Shown here one piece after another: positions 8,535 through 17,311 of a DNA stretch of 64,000 nucleotides. Within the stretch, counting starts at the first letter, position 1. Each line of letters starts with the position of its first letter. The translations under genes were made by a program, and so were the position numbers. The notes beneath the pieces were generated by a model. That model searched no databases and was not told where the DNA came from. It was given only the letters and a program-made list of their open reading frames with translations. Origin of the DNA: Planctomycetota bacterium. GTDB lineage: Bacteria > Planctomycetota > Phycisphaerae > Phycisphaerales > Phycisphaeraceae. The stretch covers positions 1 to 64,000 of the forward strand of contig JAIOPN010000031.1 of assembly GCA_021413865.1 (NCBI GenBank). Reading direction: 5' to 3'.

Positions 8535-10247
8535 TCAGCGCTCGACGAGCACCATGCCGGTGGCGGCCTCGACGGAGCGGGCGATGGCGGCGGCGTCGGG
8601 GGTTTGCTGCGACGGGGCGGGGGCGAGTTTTTCGGACAGGCCCGGAACGGATTCGAGGATGCTCACGAGGAGCGTGCCCTTGATGGCGTAGTTGACGTTC
8701 TCGGGGAGTTGGCCGGTGGCCTTGAGGGCGCGGAGCTGATCGAGCCTGCCGACGACGACGCCCACCACGTTGCCCCGGGCATCGACGAGCGGCCCGCCGG
8801 AGTTGCCGGGCTGGAGCGGGACGCTGACCTGGAGGATGCGCGGGTCGTCGGCCGGGCCGGTGAGGGCGCTGACCTCGCCGCTGCTGAACTTGGGGAAGAC
8901 GCCCTGGAGGGAGGGGTTGGGGTAGCCGACGGTGGAGACGCGGTCGGCGGGGCGGACGCCGGTGCTGCCCCGGACGTGGAGCGAGGGAAACGCGCCCGTG
9001 ACGCGGAGGAGCGCCAGGTCGTTGGCGGCGTCGTCACGGACGACGGCGGCGGTGAACGAACCCTGCGCGGTGCGCACCGTGACGCGGCGGGCGTCGGCGA
9101 TGACGTGGTGGTTGGTGACGAAGTAGCCGTCGGTGGTGATGAAGAAGCCCGAGCCGGTCTGGTCGGCGCGGAGCGCGGGGAAGGCGGGGGTTTTCTGCTC
9201 CGACCGGGTCTGCTTGGGCATGAACCGCGAGGAGAGGCGCTGCGCCTCGGTGATCTGCTCGGGGGTCATGCTCTTTTCGAGGGTGTCGCGGACGGTGGCG
9301 GCGTTGGTCTGGCCGTGCGCGGCGGCGAGGTTGCACCAGACGTACGCCTCGGTGCTGTTCTTGGTCACGCCCTCGCCCGTGGCGTAGAGGAGCCCCAGGG
9401 CGAGCTGCGCGGCGGCGTTGCCCTGCTCGGCGGCGCGGGTGTACCACTTCACCGCCAGCGCGGTGTTGCGCGGGATCGTGTCGCCGGCGGCGTAGAGGAG
9501 TGCGAGGTTGTACTGCGCGGTGCTGTTGCCCTGCTCTGCGGCGAGCGTGTACCACTTGGCGGCCAGCGCGGCGTTCTTGGGCACGCCCTCGCCGCCGGCG
9601 TGCATGATGGCGAGGTTGAGCTGGGCGCCGGCGTTGCCCTGCTCGGCGGCGCGGGTGTACCACTTGGCGGCCTCGGCTGCGTTCTTGGGGACAGTCTCGC
9701 CGGTGGCGTACATGAACCCGAGGTTGAACTGGGCGCCGGCGTCGCCCTGCTCGGCGGCGCGGGTGTACCACTTCACCGCCTCGTCCGGGTCCTTGGGGAT
9801 GCCGCTCCCGGTGGCGTACATCAGGCCCAGGAAATACTGCCCGCCGTCGAGCCCCTGCTCGGCGGCGCGGGTGAACCACTTGGCGGCCTCGGCGGGGTCT
9901 TTGTCGGCGCCGTCGCCGGTGGCGTACATGACGCCCAGCTTGAACTGCGCCTGCGCGTCGCCCTCTTCGGCCGATCGCAGGAGCGCCTCGGCGCCGGCGC
10001 GGGAAGCGGCGGGGAGATACCCGGCCGATAGCTCCGCGCCGCCGGTCGTTGACGGTTCGGGATCGGCGATGCGGCTGGCGATGGCCTTGGAGATACCATT
10101 GGTCAACTGCGTGCGCGCCGACGCGATATAAAAAACACAGATCGCGATGAGCACGATCAGCGTGGACGAGGGCAGGAAGACCGCCTTGAAGATGCGCCGG
10201 TAGGAGAGCGTGCTGCGCGGGTTGGCGGGTGGGTTGGGGGCGGGCAT
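8535..10247 (-). CDS. Membrane-anchored Sel1-repeat / trypsin-like serine protease fusion
   Basis: This 570-residue protein has one N-terminal membrane anchor (about 27-45, VFLPSSTLIVLIAICVFYIA). It then has seven Sel1-type repeats of 36 residues (about 85-340; repeated core AAKWYTRAAEQGNAGAQ). The C-terminal half is a trypsin-like/HtrA-type protease (about 355-550). The triad is visible: His in VTNHHVIAD, Asp in DDAANDLALL, Ser in PGNSGGPL. No PDZ domain follows. The orientation is probably anchor in the cytoplasmic membrane with the rest outside. The repeats may recruit a substrate. The gene has its own terminator at 8468-8497. Confidence 0.85.
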   Translation of the reverse strand: MPAPNPPANPRSTLSYRRIFKAVFLPSSTLIVLIAICVFYIASARTQLTNGISKAIASRIADPEPSTTGGAELSAGYLPAASRAGAEALLRSAEEGDAQAQFKLGVMYATGDGADKDPAEAAKWFTRAAEQGLDGGQYFLGLMYATGSGIPKDPDEAVKWYTRAAEQGDAGAQFNLGFMYATGETVPKNAAEAAKWYTRAAEQGNAGAQLNLAIMHAGGEGVPKNAALAAKWYTLAAEQGNSTAQYNLALLYAAGDTIPRNTALAVKWYTRAAEQGNAAAQLALGLLYATGEGVTKNSTEAYVWCNLAAAHGQTNAATVRDTLEKSMTPEQITEAQRLSSRFMPKQTRSEQKTPAFPALRADQTGSGFFITTDGYFVTNHHVIADARRVTVRTAQGSFTAAVVRDDAANDLALLRVTGAFPSLHVRGSTGVRPADRVSTVGYPNPSLQGVFPKFSSGEVSALTGPADDPRILQVSVPLQPGNSGGPLVDARGNVVGVVVGRLDQLRALKATGQLPENVNYAIKGTLLVSILESVPGLSEKLAPAPSQQTPDAAAIARSVEAATGMVLVER

Positions 10248-10381
10248 GGCGCGGCTGTAAACGGTGTATTGGAAACTATCTAATCGGTAGGTTCGAGAGA
10301 GGGGTTTTACGGAGACATTTTGGGCGCAATTACGCCGCCGCGGCCGCGCCGTGTTTGCAGGAAAATCTTTTGCGGGATTTC

Positions 10382-11260
10382 TCAGACCGCGGCAGGCTGG
10401 ACGCGCGCTTTATTCTCGGCCTGTAGCTGGTAGAGCGAGGTGAACCGCTTGTCCATGTTGGGGATGTAGGGCGGCGGGCCGGCGAAGCGGGCGTAACGCG
10501 ACGGTTTACCCCGGATGAGGTGGCCGTGTGATTCCTGCGCGGCGGTGTCGTCGCCGTAGTAGATGGGGAAGGAATCGGTGGCGCGGAACTCGAAGATGAA
10601 GGTGCGTCGCGGCTTGTCGGAGCGGTTGGGGAGGGAGCTGTGCGGCGTGACGCAGTGCATAAGAATGGCCGAGCCCGCGGGGGCCTCGATGGGGACGGGC
10701 TTGCCGAAGCGGTTGTTGGAGAGGTCCTCGGTGATCATGCCGGCGAAGTGGCCGTCGGGCGCGGTGTGGTCGAAGAAGTGGTGGTGGTGGCGGGGCAGGA
10801 CCTGGAGGCAGCCGTTGTGGAGGGAGGCGTCGTCGAGGTAGATGAGGCAGGAGATGATGTCGTCGTTGGTGTGGGGGAAGTAGGCCAGGTCCTGGTGCCA
10901 CTCGACCGCCGAGCCGATGTGCGGCGGCTTCATGTTGAGCTTGGAGTGCTGGCAGTCGAAGTTGCCGCCGATGAGGGACTCGACGCCGTCGAGGAGGCGC
11001 TCGTCGGTGGCGAGCTTGCGGAAGGTCTCGTGGCGCTCGAAGGGGTGGTAGATGCGGCGGGGGACGCGCTTGCCGTCGAGCGTTTCGGGTTCGAGCTCGA
11101 GGATCTTGGAATAGTCGCCGCCGGCGAGCGCCTCACGCGTGACGGCGTCGATGGTGCGATCGATCTCGCGGAGCAGCGGGGCATCGAAGAGCCGTTCGAG
11201 GACGACGTAACCCTCGCGGCGGTAGTGGGCGACCTGTTCGGCGCTGAGCGGGTGTCGCAT
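10382..11260 (-). CDS. Phytanoyl-CoA dioxygenase family protein
   Basis: A 292-residue Fe(II)/2-oxoglutarate-dependent oxygenase of the PhyH family. The start at 11260 has GGAG upstream. The metal-binding triad is visible: H-x-D in EWHQDLAYF and the distal His in HCVTPHSSLPN, with the 2-oxoglutarate-binding Arg likely in KPRRTFIFE. The substrate is unknown. It sits 20 bp downstream of another PhyH gene in the same direction (11281-12171), so the two are probably co-transcribed. Confidence 0.85.
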   Translation of the reverse strand: MRHPLSAEQVAHYRREGYVVLERLFDAPLLREIDRTIDAVTREALAGGDYSKILELEPETLDGKRVPRRIYHPFERHETFRKLATDERLLDGVESLIGGNFDCQHSKLNMKPPHIGSAVEWHQDLAYFPHTNDDIISCLIYLDDASLHNGCLQVLPRHHHHFFDHTAPDGHFAGMITEDLSNNRFGKPVPIEAPAGSAILMHCVTPHSSLPNRSDKPRRTFIFEFRATDSFPIYYGDDTAAQESHGHLIRGKPSRYARFAGPPPYIPNMDKRFTSLYQLQAENKARVQPAAV

Positions 11261-11280
11261 GGCGGGCTCCGGCGAAAGGG

Positions 11281-12171
11281 TTACACGGTTGCGGCGGCCG
11301 TCGCGGCCTGGCGCGATTTCCACGAGCGGTACGCGGCCGTATCGAGGTTCGGGTTGTCCCAGTCGGCCGAGGCGCCGTCCGCCTTCTTGGGCTTGTAGGG
11401 CGGGTTGAGGAAGAACTGTTTGAACTGCGGCGTGAAAATCCCGTCGTGGATCGTGGAGCGCTTGCGGTAGGGCACGTAGTTGCCCGTGTGCCAGAGCGAG
11501 TTGCGGTAGAGCATGTAGTCCCCGGCGTTGAGCTGCGCCTGGAAACCGCCGGGCATGCTCGCGGTGTATTCCCTGCACGTCAGCTCCGCCTGCGTGTCGT
11601 CCATCCCCTCGGTGTTGGGCCCGTTGATCGGCCGCTCGGGGAAGCGCAGGATTTCCTCCGGCGTGTCGCGGCGCAGGTGGCTGCCGGGCACGACCCACGT
11701 GCAGGCGTCGTCGTACAGCGCGAAGTTCACCTGGTTGAACAGCCGCACGTCCAGCATCACCTTCTCCCACGCCGGCACGCTCAGCCCCTTGATGTTGTCG
11801 CGCCAGTCCCGGTGCCACTGCGTGCACCAGGGCCGGGTCGAGGGCTCGTAGAGCACCGCGAAGTGCTCGCGCGTGCCGTGCGTGTCCACCGGCTGGCCGA
11901 ACTCCTCGGCGAAGAGCTCGTTGAGCCCCTTCACCAGCGGCGGGTGATTGTGGTAGTCGTCGAAGGGCTTCATGTCGATGCGGTCGGGGTAGGTGTGGAT
12001 CGGCTGGAGCCGCTGGGCGTCCGCGCCGGAGCGCTGGCGGGCGATCTCCCGGCCCTTGTCCGCCTCACGCCGCAGGTCGGCCAGGAGCGCGGCGGGGACA
12101 AGGTCGCGGAAGACCGTGAAGCCGAGCTGGTGGTATTCGTTGATGTGGCGGCTGCAGAACTCGAAGGCCAT
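11281..12171 (-). CDS. Phytanoyl-CoA dioxygenase family protein
   Basis: A 296-residue PhyH-family oxygenase. The start at 12171 (MAFEFCSRH) fits the family N-terminus; the frame is open further to 12294. The metal site is H-x-D in QWHRDWRDN and the distal His in SLWHTGNY, with a basic cluster RKRS after it. It is divergent from the sialidase gene at 12312, with a shared 140-bp upstream region, and lies just upstream of a second PhyH gene. Its substrate is not evident; a modified sugar or lipid is possible. Confidence 0.85.
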   Translation of the reverse strand: MAFEFCSRHINEYHQLGFTVFRDLVPAALLADLRREADKGREIARQRSGADAQRLQPIHTYPDRIDMKPFDDYHNHPPLVKGLNELFAEEFGQPVDTHGTREHFAVLYEPSTRPWCTQWHRDWRDNIKGLSVPAWEKVMLDVRLFNQVNFALYDDACTWVVPGSHLRRDTPEEILRFPERPINGPNTEGMDDTQAELTCREYTASMPGGFQAQLNAGDYMLYRNSLWHTGNYVPYRKRSTIHDGIFTPQFKQFFLNPPYKPKKADGASADWDNPNLDTAAYRSWKSRQAATAAATV

Positions 12172-12311
12172 GGCGCGGGTTCCGGGGGTGGCGGGGTGCG
12201 GGGATGGAGGGAAAACATCATTATAGATGCAAGACGGGCGACGCATCGCCTCCCTGCAAGCGACGCCCATGCCCGTCCGCGCCGTCAACCGCACTCCTGT
12301 TGTTTACCACC

Positions 12312-13952
12312 ATGCCACCCACCGCCCCGCAAGTCATCGCCACTCTCGACGAATCCGGCCGGATCGTCCGCCTGCCCGACGGCACGCTCCACCTCTACCT
12401 GCTGGGCCCGGCGGACCCGGCGCGGAACCGGCCCGTGCTCCGCCGCGTCTCTCACGACCACGGGGCCACATGGGCTGACGCTCAACCCGTGCTCACGCTC
12501 GACGGCTCGACCGGGGGCTGGGGCTGTGTCGATGCGCTCATCGATGACCGGGGCGACACACACCTCTTCCTCCTCAACGACCGCAACACCGGCGTCTTCG
12601 CCAGGCCGATGGGTGAGATGGACCAGAACAAAACCCAACTCGGCGGCGTGAAAATCGACATCTGGCATTGCAAGACCACCGCTCCCGACAATGACGCCGC
12701 GCCCGCGTGGACACCGCCCGTCTGCATCTGGAAGGGCTACACCGGTTCGCTCAACAGCGTCGTCCAACTCCGCTCCGGACGCATCGTGCTGCCTTTCTCG
12801 CACACCACGGATAAACACTGGTTCAATCGCTGGCCCGATCTCGACAACTTCACGTTCCACGGCCAGTTCGTCTGCACCGTGCTCTGCTCCGACGACCGCG
12901 GCGCCTCGTGGTCGCTCGGCACTCCCGACATCAGGGTGCCCGTGCCCGACCCTACCGGGGCGTACGGCGCCGTCGAGCCTGTCGTGGTCGAGCGCCGCGA
13001 CGGCTCCGTGTGGATGCTCATCCGCACCCAGATGGGCCGGTTCTACGAATCGTTCTCGCCCGACGGCGCGGAGTGGTCGATCCCCACCGCGACGCGCCTG
13101 CTCTCGTCGGATTCCCCGGCGGGGATCGTGCGGCTGATCGACGACCGGCTCGTCATGCTCTGGAACCTCTGCCTCCGCTACCCCTACGCCTACGGCGGGC
13201 GGCAGGTGATCCACGCCGCGATCTCCGAAGACGATGGCAAGACGTGGCGCGGCATGCGCGAGTGCGCCGCCGATCCGCGCCGGCACGAACCGCCCCCCAA
13301 CCAGAGCGGTGACTTCGGCACCGCGTACCCCTACCCCAGCGTCACCGCGGACAACCGCGTCATCTATGTCACCGGCCAGGGCCGGGGGCGCGTCCAGCTC
13401 CTGCGGCTCGACCCAGACTGGCTCACGCAGACGCAGGCCACCAGCAACTTCACCGACGGCGAGGCGTGGCACACCTTCGGCACCGCGGGCGTCTCGATCC
13501 AGCCCCACCCCGACCGCGCCGGCGCCAAGGCGCTCCGCCTCACGCGTGAACTGCCCGGCGCCACCGCCGCCGCGCTCTGGAACTTCCTCTCGGGCCGTGC
13601 CGGCACGCTCCGGCTGCGCTTCCGCGCCATGCCCGCCTGCGGCCCGCTCCGCGTCAGCCTGATGGACCACTTCTCCCCGCCCTTCGACACCGAGGACGCG
13701 CTGCACGCCTTGTTCAACATCCGGCTCGACGGCGAGCGATACACCGACGGCAAATGGCACGAGCTGATGATCGAATGGGACACGCTTCAGCGCCGCGACG
13801 CCGCGGTGTACATCGACGAACACCCCCTGGAGGCCGTGCCCCTGCTGCACGAGACGATGGGCGCGTGTTATGTGCGGCTGGTGTCGGAAGCGAAGGGGTG
13901 CGACGCCGCGGGGTATTGGTTCGACCGCGTCGAGGTCGGCGTGACGCAGTGA
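12312..13952 (+). CDS. Sialidase-like exo-glycosidase with C-terminal jelly-roll-like domain
   Basis: A 546-residue protein. The start at 12312 was chosen because upstream codons lack protein character. The N-terminal 380 residues form a six-bladed propeller typical of BNR/sialidase proteins, with Asp-box motifs SHDHGATW, SDDRGASW and SEDDGKTW. The C-terminal 160 residues (about 385-545) resemble a concanavalin-type lectin module (GKWHELMIEWD, YIDEHPLE). There is no clear signal peptide, so it may act inside the cell or be exported by another route. The catalytic specificity cannot be read from the sequence. It lies between PhyH genes. Confidence 0.75.
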   Translation: MPPTAPQVIATLDESGRIVRLPDGTLHLYLLGPADPARNRPVLRRVSHDHGATWADAQPVLTLDGSTGGWGCVDALIDDRGDTHLFLLNDRNTGVFARPMGEMDQNKTQLGGVKIDIWHCKTTAPDNDAAPAWTPPVCIWKGYTGSLNSVVQLRSGRIVLPFSHTTDKHWFNRWPDLDNFTFHGQFVCTVLCSDDRGASWSLGTPDIRVPVPDPTGAYGAVEPVVVERRDGSVWMLIRTQMGRFYESFSPDGAEWSIPTATRLLSSDSPAGIVRLIDDRLVMLWNLCLRYPYAYGGRQVIHAAISEDDGKTWRGMRECAADPRRHEPPPNQSGDFGTAYPYPSVTADNRVIYVTGQGRGRVQLLRLDPDWLTQTQATSNFTDGEAWHTFGTAGVSIQPHPDRAGAKALRLTRELPGATAAALWNFLSGRAGTLRLRFRAMPACGPLRVSLMDHFSPPFDTEDALHALFNIRLDGERYTDGKWHELMIEWDTLQRRDAAVYIDEHPLEAVPLLHETMGACYVRLVSEAKGCDAAGYWFDRVEVGVTQ

Positions 13953-14020
13953 AACGCCGCCGCCGGTCGCCCGCCTATCGTTTACCATGACGGATCACGC
14001 ACCCCGCACGGAGCCCCGCG

Positions 14021-14764
14021 ATGTCCACGACAGGTCCGCTCACCCCAGGCCAGGTTGACCAGTTCAACCGCGACGGCTTCCTCGTCGTCAACAACCTGCT
14101 CTCGCCCGCCGAGATCGCCGCTTACATCGAGCACCAGTCCAAGCCCCGGCCCAAGGAGTGGAACCTGGGCCTCCAGTGTCACAAGGCCGACCCGATGATC
14201 AAGCGGTTGGCCAACCACCCGAATATTCTGTCGATCGTCCGACAGCTCGTCGGCGGCAGGGCGCGCATCGTGCAATCCATGCCGCTCGACAAGGCACCCG
14301 CCGGCGGCAAGGGGATCCCGCTCCACCAGGACACGCACTACCTCCCCTGCGAGCCCAACACGCTCATGGCCTGCTGGATCGCCGTCACCGACACCGACGC
14401 CGGCAACGGCGGCTTCTGCGTCGTCCCCGCCAGCCACAAGCGCGGGCTGCACCCCACCCACTGGAGCCAGGACCCGACCCAGCGCGAGGAGTTCGAGACC
14501 ACCTACACCATGCGCGACCGCGCCGGCAAAGAGTGGCAGGTCCCCATGAAACGCTTCGAGATCGACAACCTCCGCCAGCAGGACATCCTCCCCCTCACCA
14601 TCCCCAAAGGCGGCGGCGTCTTCTTCCACGGCATGATCATCCACGGCTCCTTCGCCAACCCCTCGCCAGACCGCATCCGCCGGGCGTGGGCGGTGCACTA
14701 CGTCCACGAAAAAACGTGGCTCCTCCGCACCGACGTCCAGGACGCGGTGATGGCGGAGATGTAA
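14021..14764 (+). CDS. Phytanoyl-CoA dioxygenase family protein
   Basis: A 247-residue PhyH-family Fe(II)/2-oxoglutarate oxygenase. It has the usual N-terminus (TPGQVDQFNRDGFLVV), the metal motif H-x-D in PLHQDTHYL, and the distal His in FFHGMIIHGS, followed by RIRRAWAVHY with the likely 2-oxoglutarate-binding Arg. It is 68 bp downstream of the sialidase gene on the same strand, so it is probably the second gene of that transcript. Confidence 0.85.
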   Translation: MSTTGPLTPGQVDQFNRDGFLVVNNLLSPAEIAAYIEHQSKPRPKEWNLGLQCHKADPMIKRLANHPNILSIVRQLVGGRARIVQSMPLDKAPAGGKGIPLHQDTHYLPCEPNTLMACWIAVTDTDAGNGGFCVVPASHKRGLHPTHWSQDPTQREEFETTYTMRDRAGKEWQVPMKRFEIDNLRQQDILPLTIPKGGGVFFHGMIIHGSFANPSPDRIRRAWAVHYVHEKTWLLRTDVQDAVMAEM

Positions 14765-14788
14765 GTTATTTTTTGATTCGCATCCTCG

Positions 14789-15766
14789 ATGCGTTCGATG
14801 GTCTTCGAATTTATGCCCAAAGGCGATGAACAGTTTGAAGAACACATCCGATCTCGACCAGAGAGCGAAAAGCCTCCCGCCATTCTCTACAAATACATGT
14901 CGGTCGAAACGGCACGCATCGTCCTTTCGACGGGGAAACTTCGATTCCAGTCTCCGCTTCGTTACAACGACCCTCTCGACTCGCAGTGGGACGTGTTCTG
15001 GCCTTTGTTCACACCTGAAGCAATTAAGTATGAACAGGATTTGACCGAACAGGTGATCCGCAATCCCAGCTCCTGGCCTGCCGATGCGGATACGAGATCC
15101 ACAGACTTAATGAATCAGCAACGTGCAAGGATCAATGCACTACCGCGGGAACAACGTGAAAAAGCCATCGCTGATTTCATTCAAAACATCAGCGACAGGC
15201 CAATGAATTTCAAATCACTCGCTCGTCGGTTTCAGGACATTCGACGTCGCATGCGGGTATTGTGTCTTTGTGGGAATGTTGATTCCATCCTGATGTGGTC
15301 GCATTATGCTGATCAACACCGCGGTATTGTGTTGGGATTTGATTCGGCCGCATTCGAGAAAGGCTTGAAGCGTCCGCTAGAACCCGTCGTGTACAGAGAT
15401 GGCCCACCTCAACTCATTGACCCGTACGCTTGGATTCGTGCGATTGTCTGCGGATCACCTCAGCCAGAGTTGACGACGGGACGGGATCGTGAATGGGTTT
15501 TGACCAAACACTCCAGCTGGACATACGAGCGAGAGTGGAGGTTTGTGCTCGGTGCCAAGCCTGAGACGCTTGGAGATTACGAAGACTTTGCGTTTCCGCG
15601 AGCTTCGCTCATGGAGCTTGTGGCAGGATGTCGGACTGATGCTGTGCGAGGGATGGAACTGCTGGCTCTCGCAGGTGCCTTTCGATCAGACGTCCGTCAT
15701 TTTCAAATGTCGGTGCATCCAAGCCGATTTGAACTCGTCAAGACGGAAATTCCCGCTTCGTCCTGA
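14789..15766 (+). CDS. DUF2971 protein
   Basis: A 325-residue soluble protein matching DUF2971. Family landmarks are LYKYMS near the N-terminus (about 35), RFQSPLRYNDPLD (about 53), LCLCGNVDSILMWSHYADQHRG (about 155-176, quoted here in parts: MWSHYADQHRG) and YEREWRFV (about 250). DUF2971 genes are common in accessory regions; no enzymatic role is established. The gene has visibly lower GC than its neighbours and ends 8 bp before the left att repeat of the integrated element, so it may be leftover cargo from an earlier insertion. Its start is uncertain, with in-frame ATG codons at 14789, 14798 and 14813. Confidence 0.75.
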   Translation: MRSMVFEFMPKGDEQFEEHIRSRPESEKPPAILYKYMSVETARIVLSTGKLRFQSPLRYNDPLDSQWDVFWPLFTPEAIKYEQDLTEQVIRNPSSWPADADTRSTDLMNQQRARINALPREQREKAIADFIQNISDRPMNFKSLARRFQDIRRRMRVLCLCGNVDSILMWSHYADQHRGIVLGFDSAAFEKGLKRPLEPVVYRDGPPQLIDPYAWIRAIVCGSPQPELTTGRDREWVLTKHSSWTYEREWRFVLGAKPETLGDYEDFAFPRASLMELVAGCRTDAVRGMELLALAGAFRSDVRHFQMSVHPSRFELVKTEIPASS

Positions 15767-15774
15767 TTCGTCAA

Positions 15775-15795
15775 TGCGCCCGGATGGAATCGAAC
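15775..15795. other. Left attachment site
   Basis: TGCGCCCGGATGGAATCGAA plus C matches 24139-24159 except for one base (A15789 against T24153). It equals the 3' end of the tRNA-Arg gene on the opposite strand. The flanking bases differ on both sides, so crossing over probably occurs within this block. Confidence 0.8.
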
Positions 15796-15978
15796 GGTGA
15801 CGCGATTCCCCGAGAAAAACCGCCATCCGCGCCGGCCGCGACGCAGAATCCGACGCAGTCGCCGCACGGACCCGGCAAAACCGACCCCGACCTAGCCGCC
15901 ATCGTGACCGCCTGGCCGACCCTGACCGCTGACCAGCGCCGGCGGATCGTGGCCATCACCGGGGGGGGCAAGCCGTGA
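15784..15978 (+). CDS. Left-end ORF: integrase C-terminal extension in the excised circle
   Basis: A 64-codon open frame starting inside the left att core. It ends in GTGA shared with the next gene. The frame is the same as the integrase frame at the other end: ATG15784 corresponds to ATG24148, so joining the two att copies fuses it to the integrase. The text includes ATQNPTQSPH, also found in the integrase tail as ATQNPTQSLH, and a compact helical end (DLAAIVTAWPTLTADQ). It may not be translated by itself in the integrated state. The fusion follows from the coordinates; the biological use is inference. Confidence 0.55.
   Translation: MESNGDAIPREKPPSAPAATQNPTQSPHGPGKTDPDLAAIVTAWPTLTADQRRRIVAITGGGKP
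15837..15860 (+). repeat. 24-bp direct repeat, left copy
   Basis: These 24 bases are identical to 23994-24017 inside the integrase gene. Both copies are in the integrase reading frame and encode ATQNPTQ. The repeat is separate from the att core and lies at different distances from it on the two sides (42 bp after the core here, 121 bp before it on the right). Confidence 0.8.
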
Positions 15979-16403
15979 GGTTGCACCCGCTGGTCATCCC
16001 GTCCGCTGGCGTCATCGTCGCCCCGTGGTCAACGCCGGCGCTACCGCTGGCCGTGGCGGGCGACGTGGGCGAGGGTGACGTGGTGGAGGTCGGGGGCGTG
16101 GTGACGCTGTGGGCCGACGTGGGCGACCAGCGAGCAATGAACGCGGCGGCGCTGGCGGACCTGTTGAGCGAGCGAGCCAAACGGGAGCGGGCGAGTAAGG
16201 GCGGAAAAACAGGCGGCGTGAGCAGGCCGAGAAATAGCTTGGCGACCACGTTGTCCTCCAAGCTATCCAAGCCGGCCGATCCTAAGAGCCGCGCCGCTGC
16301 CGCCAAGTCCTCCGGCGTGTCCGAGCGGAAGGTCCGCGACGCGGTGGAAACATCCGACAGAAGGGCGACAGATTTTCCACCGGGCCGGCGACGGCTGGAT
16401 TGA
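15975..16403 (+). CDS. Hypothetical element protein with ParB/KorB-like HTH segment
   Basis: A 142-residue protein starting at a GTG that overlaps the preceding stop (GTGA). The N-terminal half is Val/Gly-rich and beta in character. The C-terminal half holds SERAKRERASKGGKTGG and RAAAAKSSGVSERKVRDA. The latter looks like a helix-turn-helix of the kind found in ParB-like or plasmid-regulator proteins. No firm family match. As the first full gene of the left operon it could be an early regulator. Confidence 0.5.
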   Translation: MRLHPLVIPSAGVIVAPWSTPALPLAVAGDVGEGDVVEVGGVVTLWADVGDQRAMNAAALADLLSERAKRERASKGGKTGGVSRPRNSLATTLSSKLSKPADPKSRAAAAKSSGVSERKVRDAVETSDRRATDFPPGRRRLD

Positions 16404-16526
16404 GAATGACGACGGGTTAGTATCAACGTGGGCCGGCGACTGATCCTCGCTGGAAGATTCGGCGGACGTGCGGACGACTTGTCCCGCCTGTGCGTCCGCC
16501 GGATCGCCCGCATGAAGGGACAAGCC

Positions 16527-17276
16527 ATGTCATCGACAGCGAAGCGCAAACCGAAGGCCACCACGCCCGCGAAAACTGAGCCGGCGAGGACCGCGCCGAA
16601 CCCCGCCGTGATTCACGCGATCGCGGATCAGTATCTCGAACTGGCCGTCAAGATCAAAGACCCCGAGAGGCGGCCGGATTATTCGCGCGTGGTCATCGCC
16701 CTGGATAGGCACGCCGGGCAATTGCTGGAAGAGGCGATGAACGCGGGCGCGTTGACCAGCTATCCCGAGATGGCGGAATCTCGAAGAATCACCATCGAGG
16801 TAAAGCCCGATTGCCACCCGAACTTCTGGAACAACGCGATGCACGAGTGGAGCGTCAAGATACCCGCGTGTGTGCGCGGCGGGCCTGGTATGGATTCAAT
16901 CGGCTCGGTGGAGTTTGCGGCCAAGTGCCGCGCCGTCGCCGGGGTGTTGCACGCGGAGGCGAAGGCGATGGATGGTGGGGATGAGCAGCAGGCCTTTAGT
17001 TTGAGGCGATCTGAGCAGTTGGTACTGCTTGCCCTGGCCGATTTTGATATATCCGTCTTGGCGAGTGTGCCCGAAATTGCACTTAAGACAAGGGCGTTAT
17101 TCAAGGCCGAGAGGCTGCCATCGTGTCTTTCCGACACTACTATCAAGCCCGCGCTTCGGAGGTTGATTGAGTTGCAACTTGCTGAGCGGCCCGATGGTAC
17201 TAAGCAGGGGGTGAGGCTGACCAGCGCCGGGCGAAAGCTCGCAAGAAAAATCGACCGACAATCGCCCGTAGTTTGA
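16527..17276 (+). CDS. Hypothetical element protein with C-terminal winged-helix-like region
   Basis: A 249-residue protein. The start at 16527 has AAGGGA upstream, and the codons before it are Arg-rich and not convincing. The N-terminus is a basic linker rich in Lys, Pro and Thr. The last 75 residues (LRRSEQLVLLALAD then IKPALRRLIELQLAERPDG and RLTSAGRKLA) look like a winged helix: recognition helix, wing, and a terminal helix. A DNA-binding role is likely, but the family is unknown. Confidence 0.55.
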   Translation: MSSTAKRKPKATTPAKTEPARTAPNPAVIHAIADQYLELAVKIKDPERRPDYSRVVIALDRHAGQLLEEAMNAGALTSYPEMAESRRITIEVKPDCHPNFWNNAMHEWSVKIPACVRGGPGMDSIGSVEFAAKCRAVAGVLHAEAKAMDGGDEQQAFSLRRSEQLVLLALADFDISVLASVPEIALKTRALFKAERLPSCLSDTTIKPALRRLIELQLAERPDGTKQGVRLTSAGRKLARKIDRQSPVV

Positions 17277-17311
17277 CCCTAACCTGACTGACCGTGCTCG
17301 ACGATTCGAGC

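Noticed and set aside
7956-10031. 691-codon plus-strand open frame
   Set aside because: It lies opposite the Sel1/protease and part of the Ntn-like gene. Its Gly/Val/Ala-rich text is the usual shadow of GC-rich coding DNA.
14789-15766. DUF2971 gene as part of the 8.4 kb element
   Set aside because: It lies outside the left att core. It may be older cargo but is not inside the present boundaries.
15837-15860. 24-bp repeat as the att core
   Set aside because: The tRNA-derived 21-bp repeat is at the element boundaries and matches the tRNA 3' end; the 24-bp repeat is inside the element at unequal distances from it.
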